From contig NZ_CP163512.1 in NCBI RefSeq assembly GCF_041075285.1, positions 992,001 through 1,056,000 of the forward strand: DNA of 64,000 nt, given 5' to 3'. Source of the stretch: Providencia rettgeri (GTDB lineage: Bacteria > Pseudomonadota > Gammaproteobacteria > Enterobacterales > Enterobacteriaceae). Made by a program: the position numbers and the translations under genes. This document shows, one piece after another, positions 38,666 to 49,667 of this stretch; position 1 is the first letter of the stretch, and each line of letters begins with the position of its first letter. A model generated the notes under the pieces. That model made no database searches, was not told the DNA's origin, and saw only the letters and a list, made by a program, of their open reading frames with translations.

Positions 38666-39490
38666 ATGATGGGAAATTCAAAACGAGATATTTGGCAAAT
38701 CAGTGAATGCAATATTATTGAGCCCGAACTTATTGCATTTCGCCACGAACAAACCGCAGCACTGACCGAGTATAAATCGCACTCACATCCATTTGGGCAG
38801 ATGTTGTACGTAGTTTGCGGCATTATGGAAATGGAAGTGTCTGGCAAACATTACTTAGCACCGCCTGAATTTTGTATTTGGATCCCCGCCAATACTTCCC
38901 ATGCTAGCTTTAATAAAGAAAGTGTCAAATTTCGCATCATTGATTTCTCTCATAAATATAATCAAGTGTTAGCTCAGCGTCCTTGTGTTGTTCGGTTAAG
39001 CGGGATATTTCAATCCATTATGACGGATATGTACCAGCGGGCTATTGTTCAGCCAGAAACTGAACAAGATTTGCGCCTTGCCCATGTATTGATTGATCAA
39101 TTTTCCTTATCCCCTTGCCAAGATACTTACCTGCCTACGACGAAAGACAAATTTTTAGCCCCTATTTTACAAGAGCTGCAAAATGCCCCCGCAGATAACA
39201 CCACACTGGCAGAATGGGCAAAGCGTTATTATACCTCGGAACGCACATTATCAAGACGTTGTCAGCAAGAGCTTGGCATGTCATTTAGTGAGTGGCGACA
39301 GCGCCTGCGTTATTTACATGCCGTCGCAGGGTTAGAGCGCGGAAAAAGCGTGCATGAAGTCGCGTTGGATGTGGGGTACAGTTCCGCTTCAGCATTTATT
39401 GCTATGTTTCAGCAAATTTCTGGGGTAACGCCTGATCGGTTTCGCCTGAAAGAGTTTACGATTAACGATAACTTTGGTCCAGCACGTTAA
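38666..39490 (+). CDS. AraC-family transcriptional regulator
   Basis: A probable transcription regulator with an N-terminal cupin-like sensing domain (SHSHPFGQMLYVVCG, then PPEFCIWIPANTSHASF) and a C-terminal double helix-turn-helix (TLAEWAKRYYTSERTLSRRCQQELG and HEVALDVGYSSASAFIAMFQQISG). From ATG 38666 it is 274 residues; ATG 38669 is equally possible. It resembles the YeaM/NimR group, which regulate adjacent transporters. It is divergent from the EamA gene, with about 100 bases between the chosen starts, and ends close to pdxB. Confidence 0.85.
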   Translation: MMGNSKRDIWQISECNIIEPELIAFRHEQTAALTEYKSHSHPFGQMLYVVCGIMEMEVSGKHYLAPPEFCIWIPANTSHASFNKESVKFRIIDFSHKYNQVLAQRPCVVRLSGIFQSIMTDMYQRAIVQPETEQDLRLAHVLIDQFSLSPCQDTYLPTTKDKFLAPILQELQNAPADNTTLAEWAKRYYTSERTLSRRCQQELGMSFSEWRQRLRYLHAVAGLERGKSVHEVALDVGYSSASAFIAMFQQISGVTPDRFRLKEFTINDNFGPAR

Positions 39491-39568
39491 CTCTCGTAGG
39501 CATCTAAGGGAAACCGTGGCAAAATATTGTGATACAGAGCAAAATTGCCAATAATTGGGACACACAGC

Positions 39569-40705
39569 GTGAAAATTTTAGTTGATGAAAATATGCCTTA
39601 CGCTCAAGCACTATTTAGCGAGCTAGGTAATGTTAAGGCCGTACCGGGACGTCCGATCCCTGAACAAGAATTGATTGATGCGGATGCATTAATGGTTCGA
39701 TCTATCACCAAAGTCAATGAATCGCTTTTAAACAATACGCCCGTTAAATTTGTTGGCACTGCAACTGCTGGGTTTGATCATGTGGATACAGCGTGGTTAT
39801 CCACAGCCAATATTGGTTTTTCGTCTGCGCCGGGGTGTAATGCCATTGCTGTTGTGGAATATGTGATTTCATCTCTATTGCTACTTGCTGAGCGAGATCA
39901 TTTTGACTTACGTGAAAAAACAGTAGGGATCATCGGTGTTGGTAATGTCGGAGGACGTTTAGCCGCACGTCTAAAAGCGTGGGGCGTGAAAACGGTTTTA
40001 TGTGATCCGCCACGTGCAGCAAAAGGCGAAGAAGGGCCATTCGTCACATTTGATGAACTTCTCACACAGGCTGATGTGTTGACTTTTCATACCCCACTGA
40101 ATATGGCGGGGGAAGCGCAGACTTTCCATTTGATGGATAAGACGCGTTTAGAAAACTTGCGTGAAGGCACTATTTTAATTAATGCCAGTCGTGGTGAAGT
40201 GGTTGATAACCAAGCTTTATTGTCCGTTCTTCAGCAAGGGAAAACGATAAGTGTTGTACTGGATGTGTGGGAGCCTGAGCCTGATCTAAATACAGAATTA
40301 CTCGATTTAGTCGATATTGGCACGCCGCACATTGCAGGTTATACCCTTGAGGGGAAAGCGCGTGGAACAACGCAAGTGTATGAAGCCTATTGCCAATTTC
40401 TTGGCAAAACCGCGCAGGTTTCGCTCTCATCTCTGTTGCCCAAACCGGATATCAGCGAATTAACCTTCAATGGTAAATTAACGCAAAACCAGCTCAAAAG
40501 GTTAGTGCATCTAGTGTATGATGTGCGCCGTGATGATGCGGCATTAAGATCTGTTGCGGGCATTAAAGGTGAATTTGATAAACTGCGAAAAAATTATCAA
40601 GAGCGCCGTGAGTGGTCATCCCTTAATGTGATTTGCAATGACCCGCAAACCGCTGCCTTACTTACGGAGCTAGGTTTTAAGGCTCGCTTAGTTTACGCAT
40701 CATAG
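39569..40705 (+). CDS. pdxB: Erythronate-4-phosphate dehydrogenase PdxB
   Basis: NAD-dependent oxidation of 4-phosphoerythronate, the second step of de novo pyridoxal phosphate synthesis. I choose GTG 39569: GGGA is eight bases upstream, the N-terminus [12 protein letters not shown] aligns with E. coli PdxB, and the length is then exactly 378 residues. The NAD-binding motif [16 protein letters not shown] and the catalytic Arg, Glu and His regions ([26 protein letters not shown]) are present. A terminator follows, then usg. Here the accessory block replaces the E. coli upstream neighbour flk. Confidence 0.95.
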   Translation: MKILVDENMPYAQALFSELGNVKAVPGRPIPEQELIDADALMVRSITKVNESLLNNTPVKFVGTATAGFDHVDTAWLSTANIGFSSAPGCNAIAVVEYVISSLLLLAERDHFDLREKTVGIIGVGNVGGRLAARLKAWGVKTVLCDPPRAAKGEEGPFVTFDELLTQADVLTFHTPLNMAGEAQTFHLMDKTRLENLREGTILINASRGEVVDNQALLSVLQQGKTISVVLDVWEPEPDLNTELLDLVDIGTPHIAGYTLEGKARGTTQVYEAYCQFLGKTAQVSLSSLLPKPDISELTFNGKLTQNQLKRLVHLVYDVRRDDAALRSVAGIKGEFDKLRKNYQERREWSSLNVICNDPQTAALLTELGFKARLVYAS

Positions 40706-40728
40706 ATTCAGTAAGATGAACACCGGAT

Positions 40729-40767
40729 TAAATGACCTCAATGATTGAGGTCGTTTAATTTTTTTAT
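40729..40767 (+). terminator. Intrinsic terminator or attenuator between pdxB and usg
   Basis: TAAATGACCTCA (40729-40740) pairs with TGAGGTCGTTTA (40746-40757, one G-T pair), followed by AATTTTTTTATTTTTT. The ribosome binding site of usg begins right after, so it could partly attenuate pdxB-to-usg readthrough. Confidence 0.75.
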
Positions 40768-40784
40768 TTTTTAGAGGAAAAGCC

Positions 40785-41795
40785 ATGACTGAAGGTTGGA
40801 ATATTGCAGTATTGGGTGCAACCGGTGCTGTGGGTGAAGCGATAATTTCACTGTTACAAGAAAGAGAATTCCCAGTCGGCGAGTTGTATTTACTGGCCAG
40901 CGAACGTAGTGCGGGAGAGAGCGTACGTGTTAATGGCAAAGGTATCCAAGTCATCGATGCCAAAGACTTTGATTGGTCTCAAGCACAAATGGCTTTTTTC
41001 GCAGCGGGAGAAGCGGCGAGCCTGCAATACGCGGAATCAGCAGCTCAAGATGGCTGTATTGTGATTGATACCAGCGGCGTTTTTGCGCAAGAACCGGATG
41101 TGCCATTAATTGTTCCAGGTGTGAACCCACAGGTTTTAGCCGATTACCGTAATCGCAATATTATTTCGCTAGCCGATAGTGCGGTCAGCCAATTATTGAC
41201 AGCAATTAAACCTTTAATGGATGCAGCGGGATTAAGTCGCATCACATTAACCAATATGCTATCGGTTTCAAATTATGGCAAAGCTGCCGTAGATGAGCTG
41301 GCGGGTCAAAGTGCTCGTTTATTGAACGGTATTCCTGCGGAAGAAGGGCGTTTTAGTAAGCAACTCGCATTTAATATGTTGCCATTGTTGGCGGATATAG
41401 AAGGCAGTGTTGTGCAAGAACGTCGCTTGGTTGAGCAGGTGCGTAAAGTGTTGCAAGATGATGGCTTGCCTGTTGCGGTCAGTTTTATCCAATCCCCTGT
41501 TTTCTATGGCAATGCGCAAGTTGTCCATTTAGAAACGTTGCGTCCGATCAGTGCCGAAGAAGCGAACGATGAATTTGAACGTTTTGACGATATTCAGGTC
41601 TCAGAAGAGGGGGATTACCCAACGCAAGTGACTGAAGCATCGGGGAACGACCAACTGAGTATTGGTTGTGTGCGTAATGATTACGGTATTCCTGAAATTT
41701 TACAGTTTTGGTCAGTCGCCGATAACGTGCGTTTTGGTGGGGCATTAATGGCCGTTGAAACGGCGGAGAAACTCGCTCAGGAGTTGTTCTACTGA
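40785..41795 (+). CDS. usg: Usg protein (aspartate-semialdehyde dehydrogenase-like)
   Basis: Homologue of aspartate-semialdehyde dehydrogenase, 336 residues, whose role is unknown. The N-terminal dinucleotide motif [12 protein letters not shown] is intact. The segment that carries the catalytic cysteine in true enzymes reads [15 protein letters not shown] here, with no cysteine, as in E. coli Usg, so ASADH activity is unlikely. The stop codon overlaps the truA start (TGATG), linking the two translationally. Confidence 0.9.
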   Translation: MTEGWNIAVLGATGAVGEAIISLLQEREFPVGELYLLASERSAGESVRVNGKGIQVIDAKDFDWSQAQMAFFAAGEAASLQYAESAAQDGCIVIDTSGVFAQEPDVPLIVPGVNPQVLADYRNRNIISLADSAVSQLLTAIKPLMDAAGLSRITLTNMLSVSNYGKAAVDELAGQSARLLNGIPAEEGRFSKQLAFNMLPLLADIEGSVVQERRLVEQVRKVLQDDGLPVAVSFIQSPVFYGNAQVVHLETLRPISAEEANDEFERFDDIQVSEEGDYPTQVTEASGNDQLSIGCVRNDYGIPEILQFWSVADNVRFGGALMAVETAEKLAQELFY

Positions 41796-42610
41796 TGTCC
41801 GAGTCAACAAAGTTGCATCGTATCGCATTAGGTATTGAATACAACGGTAGTCGCTATTTTGGTTGGCAGCGTCAACAAGAAGTAAAAAGTGTGCAAGGTT
41901 GCCTTGAAGACGCCTTGTCGAAAATCGCTGCTGAGCCTATTGGCGTGTTTTGTGCGGGGCGTACAGACGCTGGCGTTCATGCGACAGGGCAAGTGGTGCA
42001 CTTTGATACGTCCGTTGAGCGTAAAGAAGCGGCGTGGACGATGGGGGTGAATACCCATTTACCGCCCGATATTGCTGTGCGCTGGTGTCAAATGGTGGAT
42101 GATGAGTTTCACGCCCGTTTTAGTGCAACGGCACGCCGTTATCGCTATGTGATTTTTAATCACCGCTATCGGCCCGCGATTTTATCCAGTGGTGTGACAC
42201 ACTTTCATTATCCACTGGATGAAAAACGGATGCACGAAGCGGCGCAGGCACTGATTGGAGAGCGTGATTTTACCTCATTCAGAGCAGTCCAGTGTCAGTC
42301 AAAAACACCTTGGCGTAATGTTATGCACGTCAATGTAAGCCGCCATGGTCACTATGTGGTGGTCGATATCAAAGCTAACGCATTTGTGCACCATATGGTG
42401 AGAAACATTGTGGGGAGTTTGCTGGAGATTGGTTGTGGCAATCAAGAGATTGATTGGATGGCCCATCTTCTGGCGTTAAAAGACCGAACTAAAGCCGCCG
42501 CGACAGCAAAAGCGGAAGGGCTCTATTTGGTCAGTGTGGATTATCCAGAGAAATTTGCGCTTCCACGTAATGTCATGGGGCCACTTTTTCTTGACGATAC
42601 ACTGATGTAA
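41795..42610 (+). CDS. truA: tRNA pseudouridine(38-40) synthase TruA
   Basis: Forms pseudouridine at positions 38, 39 and 40 in the tRNA anticodon arm. The 271-residue protein has the catalytic aspartate in the motif [15 protein letters not shown] near residue 54, plus family motifs YRYVIFN and [19 protein letters not shown]. It overlaps usg by one base and lies upstream of dedA, as in E. coli. Confidence 0.95.
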   Translation: MSESTKLHRIALGIEYNGSRYFGWQRQQEVKSVQGCLEDALSKIAAEPIGVFCAGRTDAGVHATGQVVHFDTSVERKEAAWTMGVNTHLPPDIAVRWCQMVDDEFHARFSATARRYRYVIFNHRYRPAILSSGVTHFHYPLDEKRMHEAAQALIGERDFTSFRAVQCQSKTPWRNVMHVNVSRHGHYVVVDIKANAFVHHMVRNIVGSLLEIGCGNQEIDWMAHLLALKDRTKAAATAKAEGLYLVSVDYPEKFALPRNVMGPLFLDDTLM

Positions 42611-42675
42611 ACCGACGTTAACTTTATCTCATAATCACTGTAAATGGCACGGATGCTATTATTAATGAGGGTTAT

Positions 42676-43362
42676 ATGGAATTTATCAGTTTTATTATCG
42701 ACTTTATTTTACATATCGATGTGCACCTTGCCGAACTGGTCAGAGATTATGGCACGTGGGTATATGGTATTCTGTTCCTGATCTTATTTTGTGAAACAGG
42801 GTTAGTGGTCACACCATTCTTACCGGGAGATTCGTTATTATTTGTCGCTGGGGCTATTTCGTCATTAGACAGTAACGACCTCAATGTGCATTTAATGGTT
42901 GCCTTAATGATTACTGCGGCAATTATTGGTGATGCGGTAAACTATACGATTGGGCGTATTTTTGGTGAAAAATTATTTAAAAATCCAGACTCCAAGATTT
43001 TTCGTCGGGTATATTTAGAAAAAACCCATGCATTTTATGAGAAACACGGTGGCAAAGCGATTATACTGGCGCGTTTCGTGCCGATAGTCAGAACTTTTGC
43101 CCCTTTCGTTGCAGGAATGGGCAAAATGTCTTATCGTCATTTTGCTTTTTATAATGTGACGGGCGCATTTATTTGGGTATTATTGTTCACTTATGCAGGG
43201 TATTTCTTCGGTGAATTACCGTTCGTACAAAAGAATTTGAAATTACTGATAGTCGCGATTATCTTTGTTTCAATTTTACCGGGTGTGGTTGAAATTATTC
43301 GCCATCGCCGGATCGCCGCAAAAGAAAAGCGTGCGGCAGTGCAAAAAATTGATAACCACTAA
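42676..43362 (+). CDS. dedA: DedA family inner-membrane protein
   Basis: Polytopic membrane protein of the DedA/SNARE-associated family; members act in membrane homeostasis and some are lipid scramblase- or flippase-like. The 228-residue product has the motif [19 protein letters not shown] and the second signature [18 protein letters not shown]. It ends in a basic tail. Nearly identical in layout to E. coli DedA, slightly longer at the C-terminus. It follows truA by about 65 bases and precedes accD. Confidence 0.92.
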   Translation: MEFISFIIDFILHIDVHLAELVRDYGTWVYGILFLILFCETGLVVTPFLPGDSLLFVAGAISSLDSNDLNVHLMVALMITAAIIGDAVNYTIGRIFGEKLFKNPDSKIFRRVYLEKTHAFYEKHGGKAIILARFVPIVRTFAPFVAGMGKMSYRHFAFYNVTGAFIWVLLFTYAGYFFGELPFVQKNLKLLIVAIIFVSILPGVVEIIRHRRIAAKEKRAAVQKIDNH

Positions 43363-43466
43363 GTGGTTTAACAAGTTTTTATCTACAGTGAGATATCATT
43401 GTGGTTTAATGGCAAAAAATTACATACTGGTGATAACCAGAGTGAATCAGACAAAAAGGTCCATTA

Positions 43467-44438
43467 ATGAGCTGGATTGAAAAAATTTTAAAGAAAGGTA
43501 ACTTGACCCAATCTCACAAAGCTAACATTCCTGAAGGGGTTTGGACGAAATGCGATAGCTGTGGTCAGGTTTTATATGGTGCTGAATTAGAACGCAATTT
43601 ATCAGTGTGTCCAAAATGTGACCACCATATGCGTATCCATGCCCGTCAGCGCTTAGAAACTTTCCTTGATGAAAATTCGACAACGGAACTCGGTAGCGAG
43701 CTTGAGCCAAAAGATATTCTTAAGTTCAAGGATTCAAAAAAATACAAAGACCGTATTACCGCCGCCCAGAAAGAAACAGGCGAAAAAGATGCAATTATTG
43801 TGATGAAAGGAACCTTAAAAGGGATGCCTGTCGTCGCAGCTGCATTTGAATTCGCGTTTATGGGGGGGTCAATGGCATCAGTTGTGGGGGCGCGTTTTGT
43901 CCGTGCCGTCGAACAAGCTCTGGAAGATAACTGCCCGCTGGTGTGTTTCTCATCAAGTGGTGGTGCGCGTATGCAAGAAGCGTTGTTATCCCTGATGCAA
44001 ATGGCAAAAACCAGCGCAGCTTTAGCGAAAATGCAAGAGCGCGGTTTACCGTACATCTCTGTATTGACAGACCCAACCATGGGCGGTGTTTCAGCAAGTT
44101 TAGCCATGTTAGGTGATATCAACGTTGCAGAACCTAAAGCGTTGATTGGTTTTGCAGGGCCGCGTGTTATCGAACAAACGGTTCGCGAAAAACTGCCACA
44201 AGGCTTCCAACGCAGTGAGTTCTTACTGGAAAAAGGCGCTATCGATATGATCGTTCGTCGCCCAGAAATGCGTGATCGTCTGGCTGAAATCTTGGCGATG
44301 TTAACGCATCAACCGAGTTTCAGTGATGCCCCCATCATTGCGGCCGAAACGGTAGAAATCGATTTGAATGCCATTGATGAGATCAATGCCGAAGAAGCAG
44401 AAAAGGATCCAGCAAAGCATAAAAAAGATGATGAGTAA
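43467..44438 (+). CDS. accD: Acetyl-CoA carboxylase carboxyltransferase subunit beta AccD
   Basis: Beta subunit of the carboxyltransferase of acetyl-CoA carboxylase, making malonyl-CoA. The 323-residue protein has a zinc ribbon with Cys29, Cys32, Cys48 and Cys51 (CDSC...CPKC) and the crotonase-like core with [17 protein letters not shown] and [12 protein letters not shown]. The C-terminus is acidic and ends with a lysine-rich run. The stop overlaps the folC start, so folC is probably translationally coupled. Confidence 0.96.
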   Translation: MSWIEKILKKGNLTQSHKANIPEGVWTKCDSCGQVLYGAELERNLSVCPKCDHHMRIHARQRLETFLDENSTTELGSELEPKDILKFKDSKKYKDRITAAQKETGEKDAIIVMKGTLKGMPVVAAAFEFAFMGGSMASVVGARFVRAVEQALEDNCPLVCFSSSGGARMQEALLSLMQMAKTSAALAKMQERGLPYISVLTDPTMGGVSASLAMLGDINVAEPKALIGFAGPRVIEQTVREKLPQGFQRSEFLLEKGAIDMIVRRPEMRDRLAEILAMLTHQPSFSDAPIIAAETVEIDLNAIDEINAEEAEKDPAKHKKDDE

Positions 44439-45717
44439 GCTAATCATTCCTACTGCCAAGTCTCCGCTGGAGGCTTGGCTTTCTTATCTCACCGACCTGC
44501 ATAGCCAAAATATCGATATGGGGTTGGAACGAGTCGGTCAAGTCGCTCGGAATATGAACTTGACGCAACCTGCTCCTAGAGTCATCACTGTCACAGGCAC
44601 CAACGGAAAAGGCACCACCTGCCATACGCTAGAGTCAATTTTGATGGCGGCGGGACTAAAGGTGGGGGTTTACAGTTCTCCCCATTTAGTGCGCTACACG
44701 GAACGTGTACGTATTCAAGGTCAAGAACTTACTGATTCTGATTTTTGTGAAGCCTTTGCCACCATTGAAGCGCAGCGTGAAAATATTTCCCTTACTTACT
44801 TTGAATATGGCACGTTGGCTGCACTACAATTATTTAAGCAAGCTCAACTGGATGTTGTTATTTTAGAAGTGGGCTTGGGTGGACGTTTAGATGCGACTAA
44901 CGTGGTGGACGCGGATATTGCTGCCATTACCAGTATTGCCCTTGATCATACCGATTGGTTAGGTTCTGATCGTGAACAGATTGGCTATGAAAAAGCTGGC
45001 ATCTTCCGCCAAGGCCATTATGGGGTGGTGGGGGAGCCTGATATGCCGGACTCTATCGGGCAATATGCCGATAAAATCGGTGCCATTTTGTTCCGTCGTG
45101 GCGTAGATTGGCAATATAGTGAGCATTCTAATTGCTGGTCTTGGCAGAGTTCACAAGGTGAATGGCACAACCTACCTGTACCGAATGTACCATTGGCGAA
45201 TGCGGCAACCGCGTTAGGTGTTATCCGTTGTTTATTACAAATTGATGGAGAGATCGCCAAAAAAGTCACCGATGCAGCTATTCATCAAGGTTTGAAATCT
45301 GCCCAATTACCGGGGCGTTTCCAAGTCATTGGTGAGAAGCCATTAATGATTTTAGATGTTGCACACAACCCCCATGCGGCAGGCTATTTAGTGAGTAAAT
45401 TAGCGGCATTACCTGCGGTTGAAGGTCGTCGTATTCGTGCCGTTGTTGGGATGCTCGGCGATAAAGATATTAAAGGTACCCTAGAGTGTTTATCACAACA
45501 GGTGACGGATTGGTATCTTGCACCTTTGACTGAATTTAGAGGGGCTGATGTTACTCAGTTAAGTCAGCATATACAGCAAGCTAATGTATTTGATAGCGTA
45601 GAAAAAGCATGGCAACAAGCCTGTGTTGATGCGCAAGAACAGGATGTGATCGTGGTGTGTGGGTCATTCCATACTGTCGCTCATGTCATGATGTTATTAG
45701 AAAACCAAAAAGGATAG
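44431..45717 (+). CDS. folC: Bifunctional folylpolyglutamate/dihydrofolate synthase FolC
   Basis: Adds glutamate to dihydropteroate and to folates. I choose one of the two adjacent ATGs (44428 or 44431), just before the accD stop, giving 428-429 residues, close to E. coli FolC. The P-loop is [12 protein letters not shown]. The Mur-ligase segments [24 protein letters not shown] and DVAHNPHAA are all present. It overlaps accD and is followed by dedD after five bases. Confidence 0.94.
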   Translation: MSKLIIPTAKSPLEAWLSYLTDLHSQNIDMGLERVGQVARNMNLTQPAPRVITVTGTNGKGTTCHTLESILMAAGLKVGVYSSPHLVRYTERVRIQGQELTDSDFCEAFATIEAQRENISLTYFEYGTLAALQLFKQAQLDVVILEVGLGGRLDATNVVDADIAAITSIALDHTDWLGSDREQIGYEKAGIFRQGHYGVVGEPDMPDSIGQYADKIGAILFRRGVDWQYSEHSNCWSWQSSQGEWHNLPVPNVPLANAATALGVIRCLLQIDGEIAKKVTDAAIHQGLKSAQLPGRFQVIGEKPLMILDVAHNPHAAGYLVSKLAALPAVEGRRIRAVVGMLGDKDIKGTLECLSQQVTDWYLAPLTEFRGADVTQLSQHIQQANVFDSVEKAWQQACVDAQEQDVIVVCGSFHTVAHVMMLLENQKG

Positions 45718-45722
45718 TGCTG

Positions 45723-46376
45723 GTGGCTAGTAAATTTCAAAATCGTCTTGCCGGCGTCATTGTACTGGTTGCCGCAGGGGTCATTGTGCTTCCTGCGCTT
45801 CTTGATGGCGATAAGAAATATAATGAAAACGAATTTGCAGCCATTCCTATTATCCCTAAACCGGGCGATGAAGAAGATATCGAAGCTATTGCTCCGTTAG
45901 CGCATAATTCGGCGAGTGTTCCTTCGGAAGGTGCGTCTGAGGCTATGTTATCAGAGGCAATAACCCAGCAGCAAAATGAACAAGCAGCGACAAATTCATC
46001 GGCTTCGACAAATGTGCCTGTGACGGTTGAGCCAATTAAACCTGAGCCGAAACCGGAACCAAAACCGGAACCGAAGCCCGAGCCAAAACCACAGCCGAAA
46101 CCAGAACCGAAGCCAGAGGTTAAATCTGAGCCTCAAGGCAAAGCGTTTGTTGTCCAGGTCATCGCCTTAAACAATGCAAATAAGGTTGAAGAGATTGTGG
46201 CGAAGCTGCGGTTATCAGGTTACCAGGTGTATACGGTCCCAGCGAAGCCAGTGAACAATAAATTGACACGTATTTATGTCGGGCCTGAAGCGTCAAGGCA
46301 GAAGCTAGAATCCGCGCTTCCCGAACTGAATGCGATTACAGGAACTAAAGGGATAATTCAAACATTTAAACCTTAA
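45723..46376 (+). CDS. dedD: Cell division protein DedD (SPOR domain)
   Basis: Septal-ring protein with an N-terminal membrane anchor and a C-terminal SPOR domain that binds denuded peptidoglycan at the division site. From GTG 45723 the protein is 217 residues, matching the E. coli N-terminus (V/M)ASKFQNRL. AGGA lies eight bases upstream and the gene starts just after folC. The anchor is residues ~11-27. The linker contains a run of about seven KPEP-type repeats, an extended proline-rich spacer. The SPOR domain begins at GKAFVVQVIAL. Confidence 0.92.
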   Translation: MASKFQNRLAGVIVLVAAGVIVLPALLDGDKKYNENEFAAIPIIPKPGDEEDIEAIAPLAHNSASVPSEGASEAMLSEAITQQQNEQAATNSSASTNVPVTVEPIKPEPKPEPKPEPKPEPKPQPKPEPKPEVKSEPQGKAFVVQVIALNNANKVEEIVAKLRLSGYQVYTVPAKPVNNKLTRIYVGPEASRQKLESALPELNAITGTKGIIQTFKP

Positions 46377-46485
46377 TAAATCGATCCAATAATCCCTAAA
46401 AGGTAAGGGGATTTAGTAACTTACTGCGGCGATTATGATTTTTTGTTTTCGCCGCTATTTTTTTTAATTTGATAGAAAAATGGTT

Positions 46486-46501
46486 ACGCAAACGTTTTCG
46501 T
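46486..46501 (+). promoter_or_regulatory. PurR box upstream of cvpA-purF
   Basis: ACGCAAACGTTTTCGT matches the PurR consensus ACGCAAACGTTTGCGT at 15 of 16 bases. It lies about 55 bases before cvpA, where E. coli cvpA-purF also has a PurR site. It implies hypoxanthine/guanine-dependent repression. Confidence 0.85.
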
Positions 46502-46554
46502 TTTCTGTTAGAATGCACCTCGCTGATGTCGTGAGTGCAAATTTTGGATGAAAT

Positions 46555-47058
46555 ATGGTCTGGATAGATTACGCAATTATCGCCATTATTGGCTTCTCGG
46601 CACTGGTTAGCTTGATCCGTGGTTTTGTGCGTGAGGCACTATCACTAGTGACATGGGGCTGTGCTTTTTTTGTCGCAAGTACATTTTACCCTTATTTAGC
46701 GGATTACTTTACCCGCTTTGAGGATGTACTGGTACGAAATGGCATCGCCATCGCGGCATTGTTTATTGCCACATTAATTGTGGGGGCAGTCGTGAATTAC
46801 GTGATTAGTTCTTTAGTGCAAAAAACGGGGTTATCAGGCACAGATCGTGTTCTGGGGATTTGCTTCGGTGCACTGCGTGGTGTGTTGATTGTATCGGCCT
46901 TGCTGTTTTTTCTCGATACCTTTACACCGCTTCCTCAAAGTGAGGATTGGCAGCGTTCCGAATTTATTCCACAGTTTAGTCATATTATCAGGTGGTTTTT
47001 TGACTACCTACAAAATGCGTCAAGTTTCCTACCGGAGAATATCTCTCCGTCTGGCTGA
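46555..47058 (+). CDS. cvpA: Colicin V production protein CvpA
   Basis: Inner-membrane protein of 167 residues with four hydrophobic segments, required in E. coli for colicin V production and linked to envelope stress tolerance. The N-terminal [35 protein letters not shown] motif is the family signature (seen from residue 1). It is the first gene of the cvpA-purF operon under the PurR box; purF starts 14 bases after it. Confidence 0.93.
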   Translation: MVWIDYAIIAIIGFSALVSLIRGFVREALSLVTWGCAFFVASTFYPYLADYFTRFEDVLVRNGIAIAALFIATLIVGAVVNYVISSLVQKTGLSGTDRVLGICFGALRGVLIVSALLFFLDTFTPLPQSEDWQRSEFIPQFSHIIRWFFDYLQNASSFLPENISPSG

Positions 47059-47072
47059 TGAGGAAAGACCAA

Positions 47073-48590
47073 ATGTGCGGTATTGTCGGGATCGCTGGTG
47101 TTACACCAGTTAACCAATCAATTTATGATGCTTTAACAGTGCTTCAGCACCGTGGGCAAGATGCAGCAGGTATTGCCACCATTGATGGCAAAAATAATAT
47201 TCGTTTACGCAAAGCAAATGGTCTTGTGAAAGATGTATTTGAAACACGTCATATGCTTCGGTTACAAGGCTGCATGGGGTTAGGGCATGTCCGTTATCCA
47301 ACCGCAGGCAGCTCCAGCGCTTCGGAAGCGCAGCCTTTTTATGTAAACTCACCGTTCGGTATCACACTTGCTCATAATGGTAATCTGACAAACGCACACG
47401 AACTTACTCGGAGTTTGTTTGAAACAGCACGTCGCCATGTCAATACGACTTCGGACTCTGAAATTTTACTCAATGTGCTGGCGTATGAACTGGACAGATT
47501 CGACCATTTTCCCCTAGAGCCAGATAACATATTCAGCGCTGTCGCTGCGATGCATAAAAAGCTGCGAGGTGCCTACGCATGTGTTGCATTGATTATCGGT
47601 CATGGCATGCTCGCGTTTCGCGATCCGCATGGTATTCGCCCGTTAGTGCTGGGGCGTCGTATCGCAGAAAATGGCAAACATGAGTATATGGTCGCCTCCG
47701 AAAGTGTCGCTCTTGATACCTTAGGTTTTGAGTTTTTACGTGATGTAGCACCGGGTGAAGCAGTGTATGTCACCGAAAAAGGTCAATTGTTTACGCGCCA
47801 ATGTTCTGAACATCCGCAGTTGACACCCTGTATCTTTGAATATGTCTATTTTGCGCGTCAAGATTCCTTTATCGACAAAGTGTCGGTGTATAACGCAAGG
47901 CTGCGAATGGGGCAAAAGTTAGGTGCCAAAATTGCACGTGAGTGGGAAGATCTCAATATTGATGTGGTGATCCCTATCCCTGAAACCTCTTGTGATATTG
48001 CGTTAGAAATCGCCCATATCTTGAATAAACCGTACCGCCAAGGTTTTGTTAAAAACCGTTATGTCGGTCGTACTTTTATCATGCCTGGTCAGCAAGAACG
48101 TCGTAAATCCGTACGCCGTAAACTGAATGCAAACCGCGCTGAATTCCGTGACAAGAATGTGTTATTAATTGATGATTCTATTGTTCGTGGTACAACTTCA
48201 GAGCAAATTGTTGAGCTTGCTCGCGAAGCAGGGGCGAAGAATGTCTATTTCGCTTCAGCAGCACCCGAAGTACGCTTCCCGAACGTCTATGGTATTGATA
48301 TGCCAAATGCAAACGAATTAATTGCTCACGGTCGTGAAGTGGATGAAATTCGTAAGCTCATCGGTGCGGATGGGCTGATTTTCCAAGATTTAACGGACTT
48401 AGTTGATGCTGTTCGTGAAGAAAATCCAGAAATTAGCGAGTTCGAATGCTCCGTCTTTGATGGTATTTATGTCACCAAAGATATTGACCAAAGTTATTTA
48501 GATTATCTGGAAAACTTGCGAAAAGATGATGAGTTGAAGTTAAAAGATAAGAGTGACGTTGAAGATCTCGAAATCTATAACGAAGGCTAA
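47073..48590 (+). CDS. purF: Amidophosphoribosyltransferase PurF
   Basis: First committed enzyme of purine synthesis, transferring the glutamine amide to PRPP. I place the start at ATG 47073: GAGGAA is about eight bases upstream, Cys2 becomes the N-terminal nucleophile after Met removal (MCGIVG), and the length is 505, as in E. coli. A start at 47058 would hide Cys2. The glutaminase domain has RYPTAGSSS and HNGNLTNA. The PRPP loop is [12 protein letters not shown]. Confidence 0.96.
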   Translation: MCGIVGIAGVTPVNQSIYDALTVLQHRGQDAAGIATIDGKNNIRLRKANGLVKDVFETRHMLRLQGCMGLGHVRYPTAGSSSASEAQPFYVNSPFGITLAHNGNLTNAHELTRSLFETARRHVNTTSDSEILLNVLAYELDRFDHFPLEPDNIFSAVAAMHKKLRGAYACVALIIGHGMLAFRDPHGIRPLVLGRRIAENGKHEYMVASESVALDTLGFEFLRDVAPGEAVYVTEKGQLFTRQCSEHPQLTPCIFEYVYFARQDSFIDKVSVYNARLRMGQKLGAKIAREWEDLNIDVVIPIPETSCDIALEIAHILNKPYRQGFVKNRYVGRTFIMPGQQERRKSVRRKLNANRAEFRDKNVLLIDDSIVRGTTSEQIVELAREAGAKNVYFASAAPEVRFPNVYGIDMPNANELIAHGREVDEIRKLIGADGLIFQDLTDLVDAVREENPEISEFECSVFDGIYVTKDIDQSYLDYLENLRKDDELKLKDKSDVEDLEIYNEG

Positions 48591-48605
48591 ATTTTCGGCA
48601 TAGTT

Positions 48606-48720
48606 TGGACCAACACTGTTGTTGGCTTCATTTCGCTACCCAAGTCTCATACGTTTGTATGCGTCTTGGGATAGCTTGATTGACCGCCCCGCGGTAACTC
48701 AATGGATTTAAAAACTCGTG
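48606..48720. repeat. Single ERIC-like element after purF
   Basis: A degenerate copy of the ERIC-family palindrome in the purF-ywqG gap. The inner inverted repeat is CTACCCAAG (48636-48644) and CTTGGGATAG (48665-48674), with CATAC/GTATG inside. The left arm TGTTGTTGGCTTC and the right arm GACCGCCC correspond to the ERIC core features GTTGGCTGC and GCCGCC. It is more diverged than the units of the nearby array. Confidence 0.7.
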
Positions 48721-48833
48721 GTATTTGGTTAACTATCATTTGAAATAAAAGCATAAGTTACAGTTATATCTGATTTAAAATTCCCGTAATTCGAGTAGGC
48801 TAGAGGAAACTGATTGCCTATTTGGAGCGAGAT

Positions 48834-49658
48834 ATGGTGGACTTCGATTCCCTTCCTGATGTAATAAAACCCTTTATTGATAAAATCAAAGCAACGAAAA
48901 AATCCCGTGTTGAAATGACTTTAACCCCTGTTGAAGAGTACGTTTGGTGGGAAAGTCGCATCGGGGGAATGCCATATTTGCCTTTGAATGCCTCTTACCC
49001 AACCAATAGCGAAGGAATACCGTTAAAGCTGCTCGCACAAATCAATTTTGCACAAATGCCTAAACTGGAAAACTACCCAGAAAAAGGGATATTACAATTT
49101 TTCATCGGTGGTGATGATCTGTACGGTGCTGATTTCGAAGATAGACAAAAGCAAGAGGATTTTCGTGTCATTTATCACGAAAATGTTATTGAAGACGCAT
49201 CTCAATTAACGCAAGACTTTTCCGCTGTGATTGCTGCCCATTCTGATGACTATTACACCCCTATTGACCAAGTATGTGCTATCGAATTTACGCCCTCAGA
49301 GCAATATATCAGTATTGATGACTACCAATTTGGACAAAAAATATTAGGTGTTGATAACCTGTATGACTACGAAGACCAGTTTGCAGGGGAAGATTTTTAC
49401 GATGAATGGGTTGAACCGTACAGTGAGGCTTTCGAGTCAGGGGCACACTGTATCGGTGGTTATCCATTCTTCACCCAATCCGATCCCAGAGAGTATGAAG
49501 AAGATATTCAGCAATATGAGTTACTCCTACAAATAAATAGTGATTACGAGGTGGGAATACTCTGGGGAGACATAGGCGTAGGGAATTTCTTTATCCATCC
49601 AGAAGATTTGAAGAAAAGGGATTTTAGTCGGGTGGTGTATAATTGGGATTGTGGCTAA
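48834..49658 (+). CDS. YwqG/DUF1963 family protein
   Basis: A 274-residue acidic, probably cytosolic protein of the DUF1963/YwqG family, function unknown. Typical family features are GGMPYLPLNASYPTN, LKLLAQINFAQM, LQFFIGGDDLYGADF and GGYPFFTQSDPR. ATG 48834 has GGAG six bases upstream; a TTG at 48822 is less likely. Not part of the E. coli core order at this place, it is a single-gene insertion bracketed by ERIC-like DNA on both sides. Codon use is more AT-rich than purF. Confidence 0.8.
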   Translation: MVDFDSLPDVIKPFIDKIKATKKSRVEMTLTPVEEYVWWESRIGGMPYLPLNASYPTNSEGIPLKLLAQINFAQMPKLENYPEKGILQFFIGGDDLYGADFEDRQKQEDFRVIYHENVIEDASQLTQDFSAVIAAHSDDYYTPIDQVCAIEFTPSEQYISIDDYQFGQKILGVDNLYDYEDQFAGEDFYDEWVEPYSEAFESGAHCIGGYPFFTQSDPREYEEDIQQYELLLQINSDYEVGILWGDIGVGNFFIHPEDLKKRDFSRVVYNWDCG

Positions 49659-49667
49659 ATCCTCGTC

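Noticed and set aside
43646..44122. Minus-strand frame of 158 codons inside accD
   Set aside because: Antisense shadow of accD with cysteine- and alanine-rich composition typical of such shadows.
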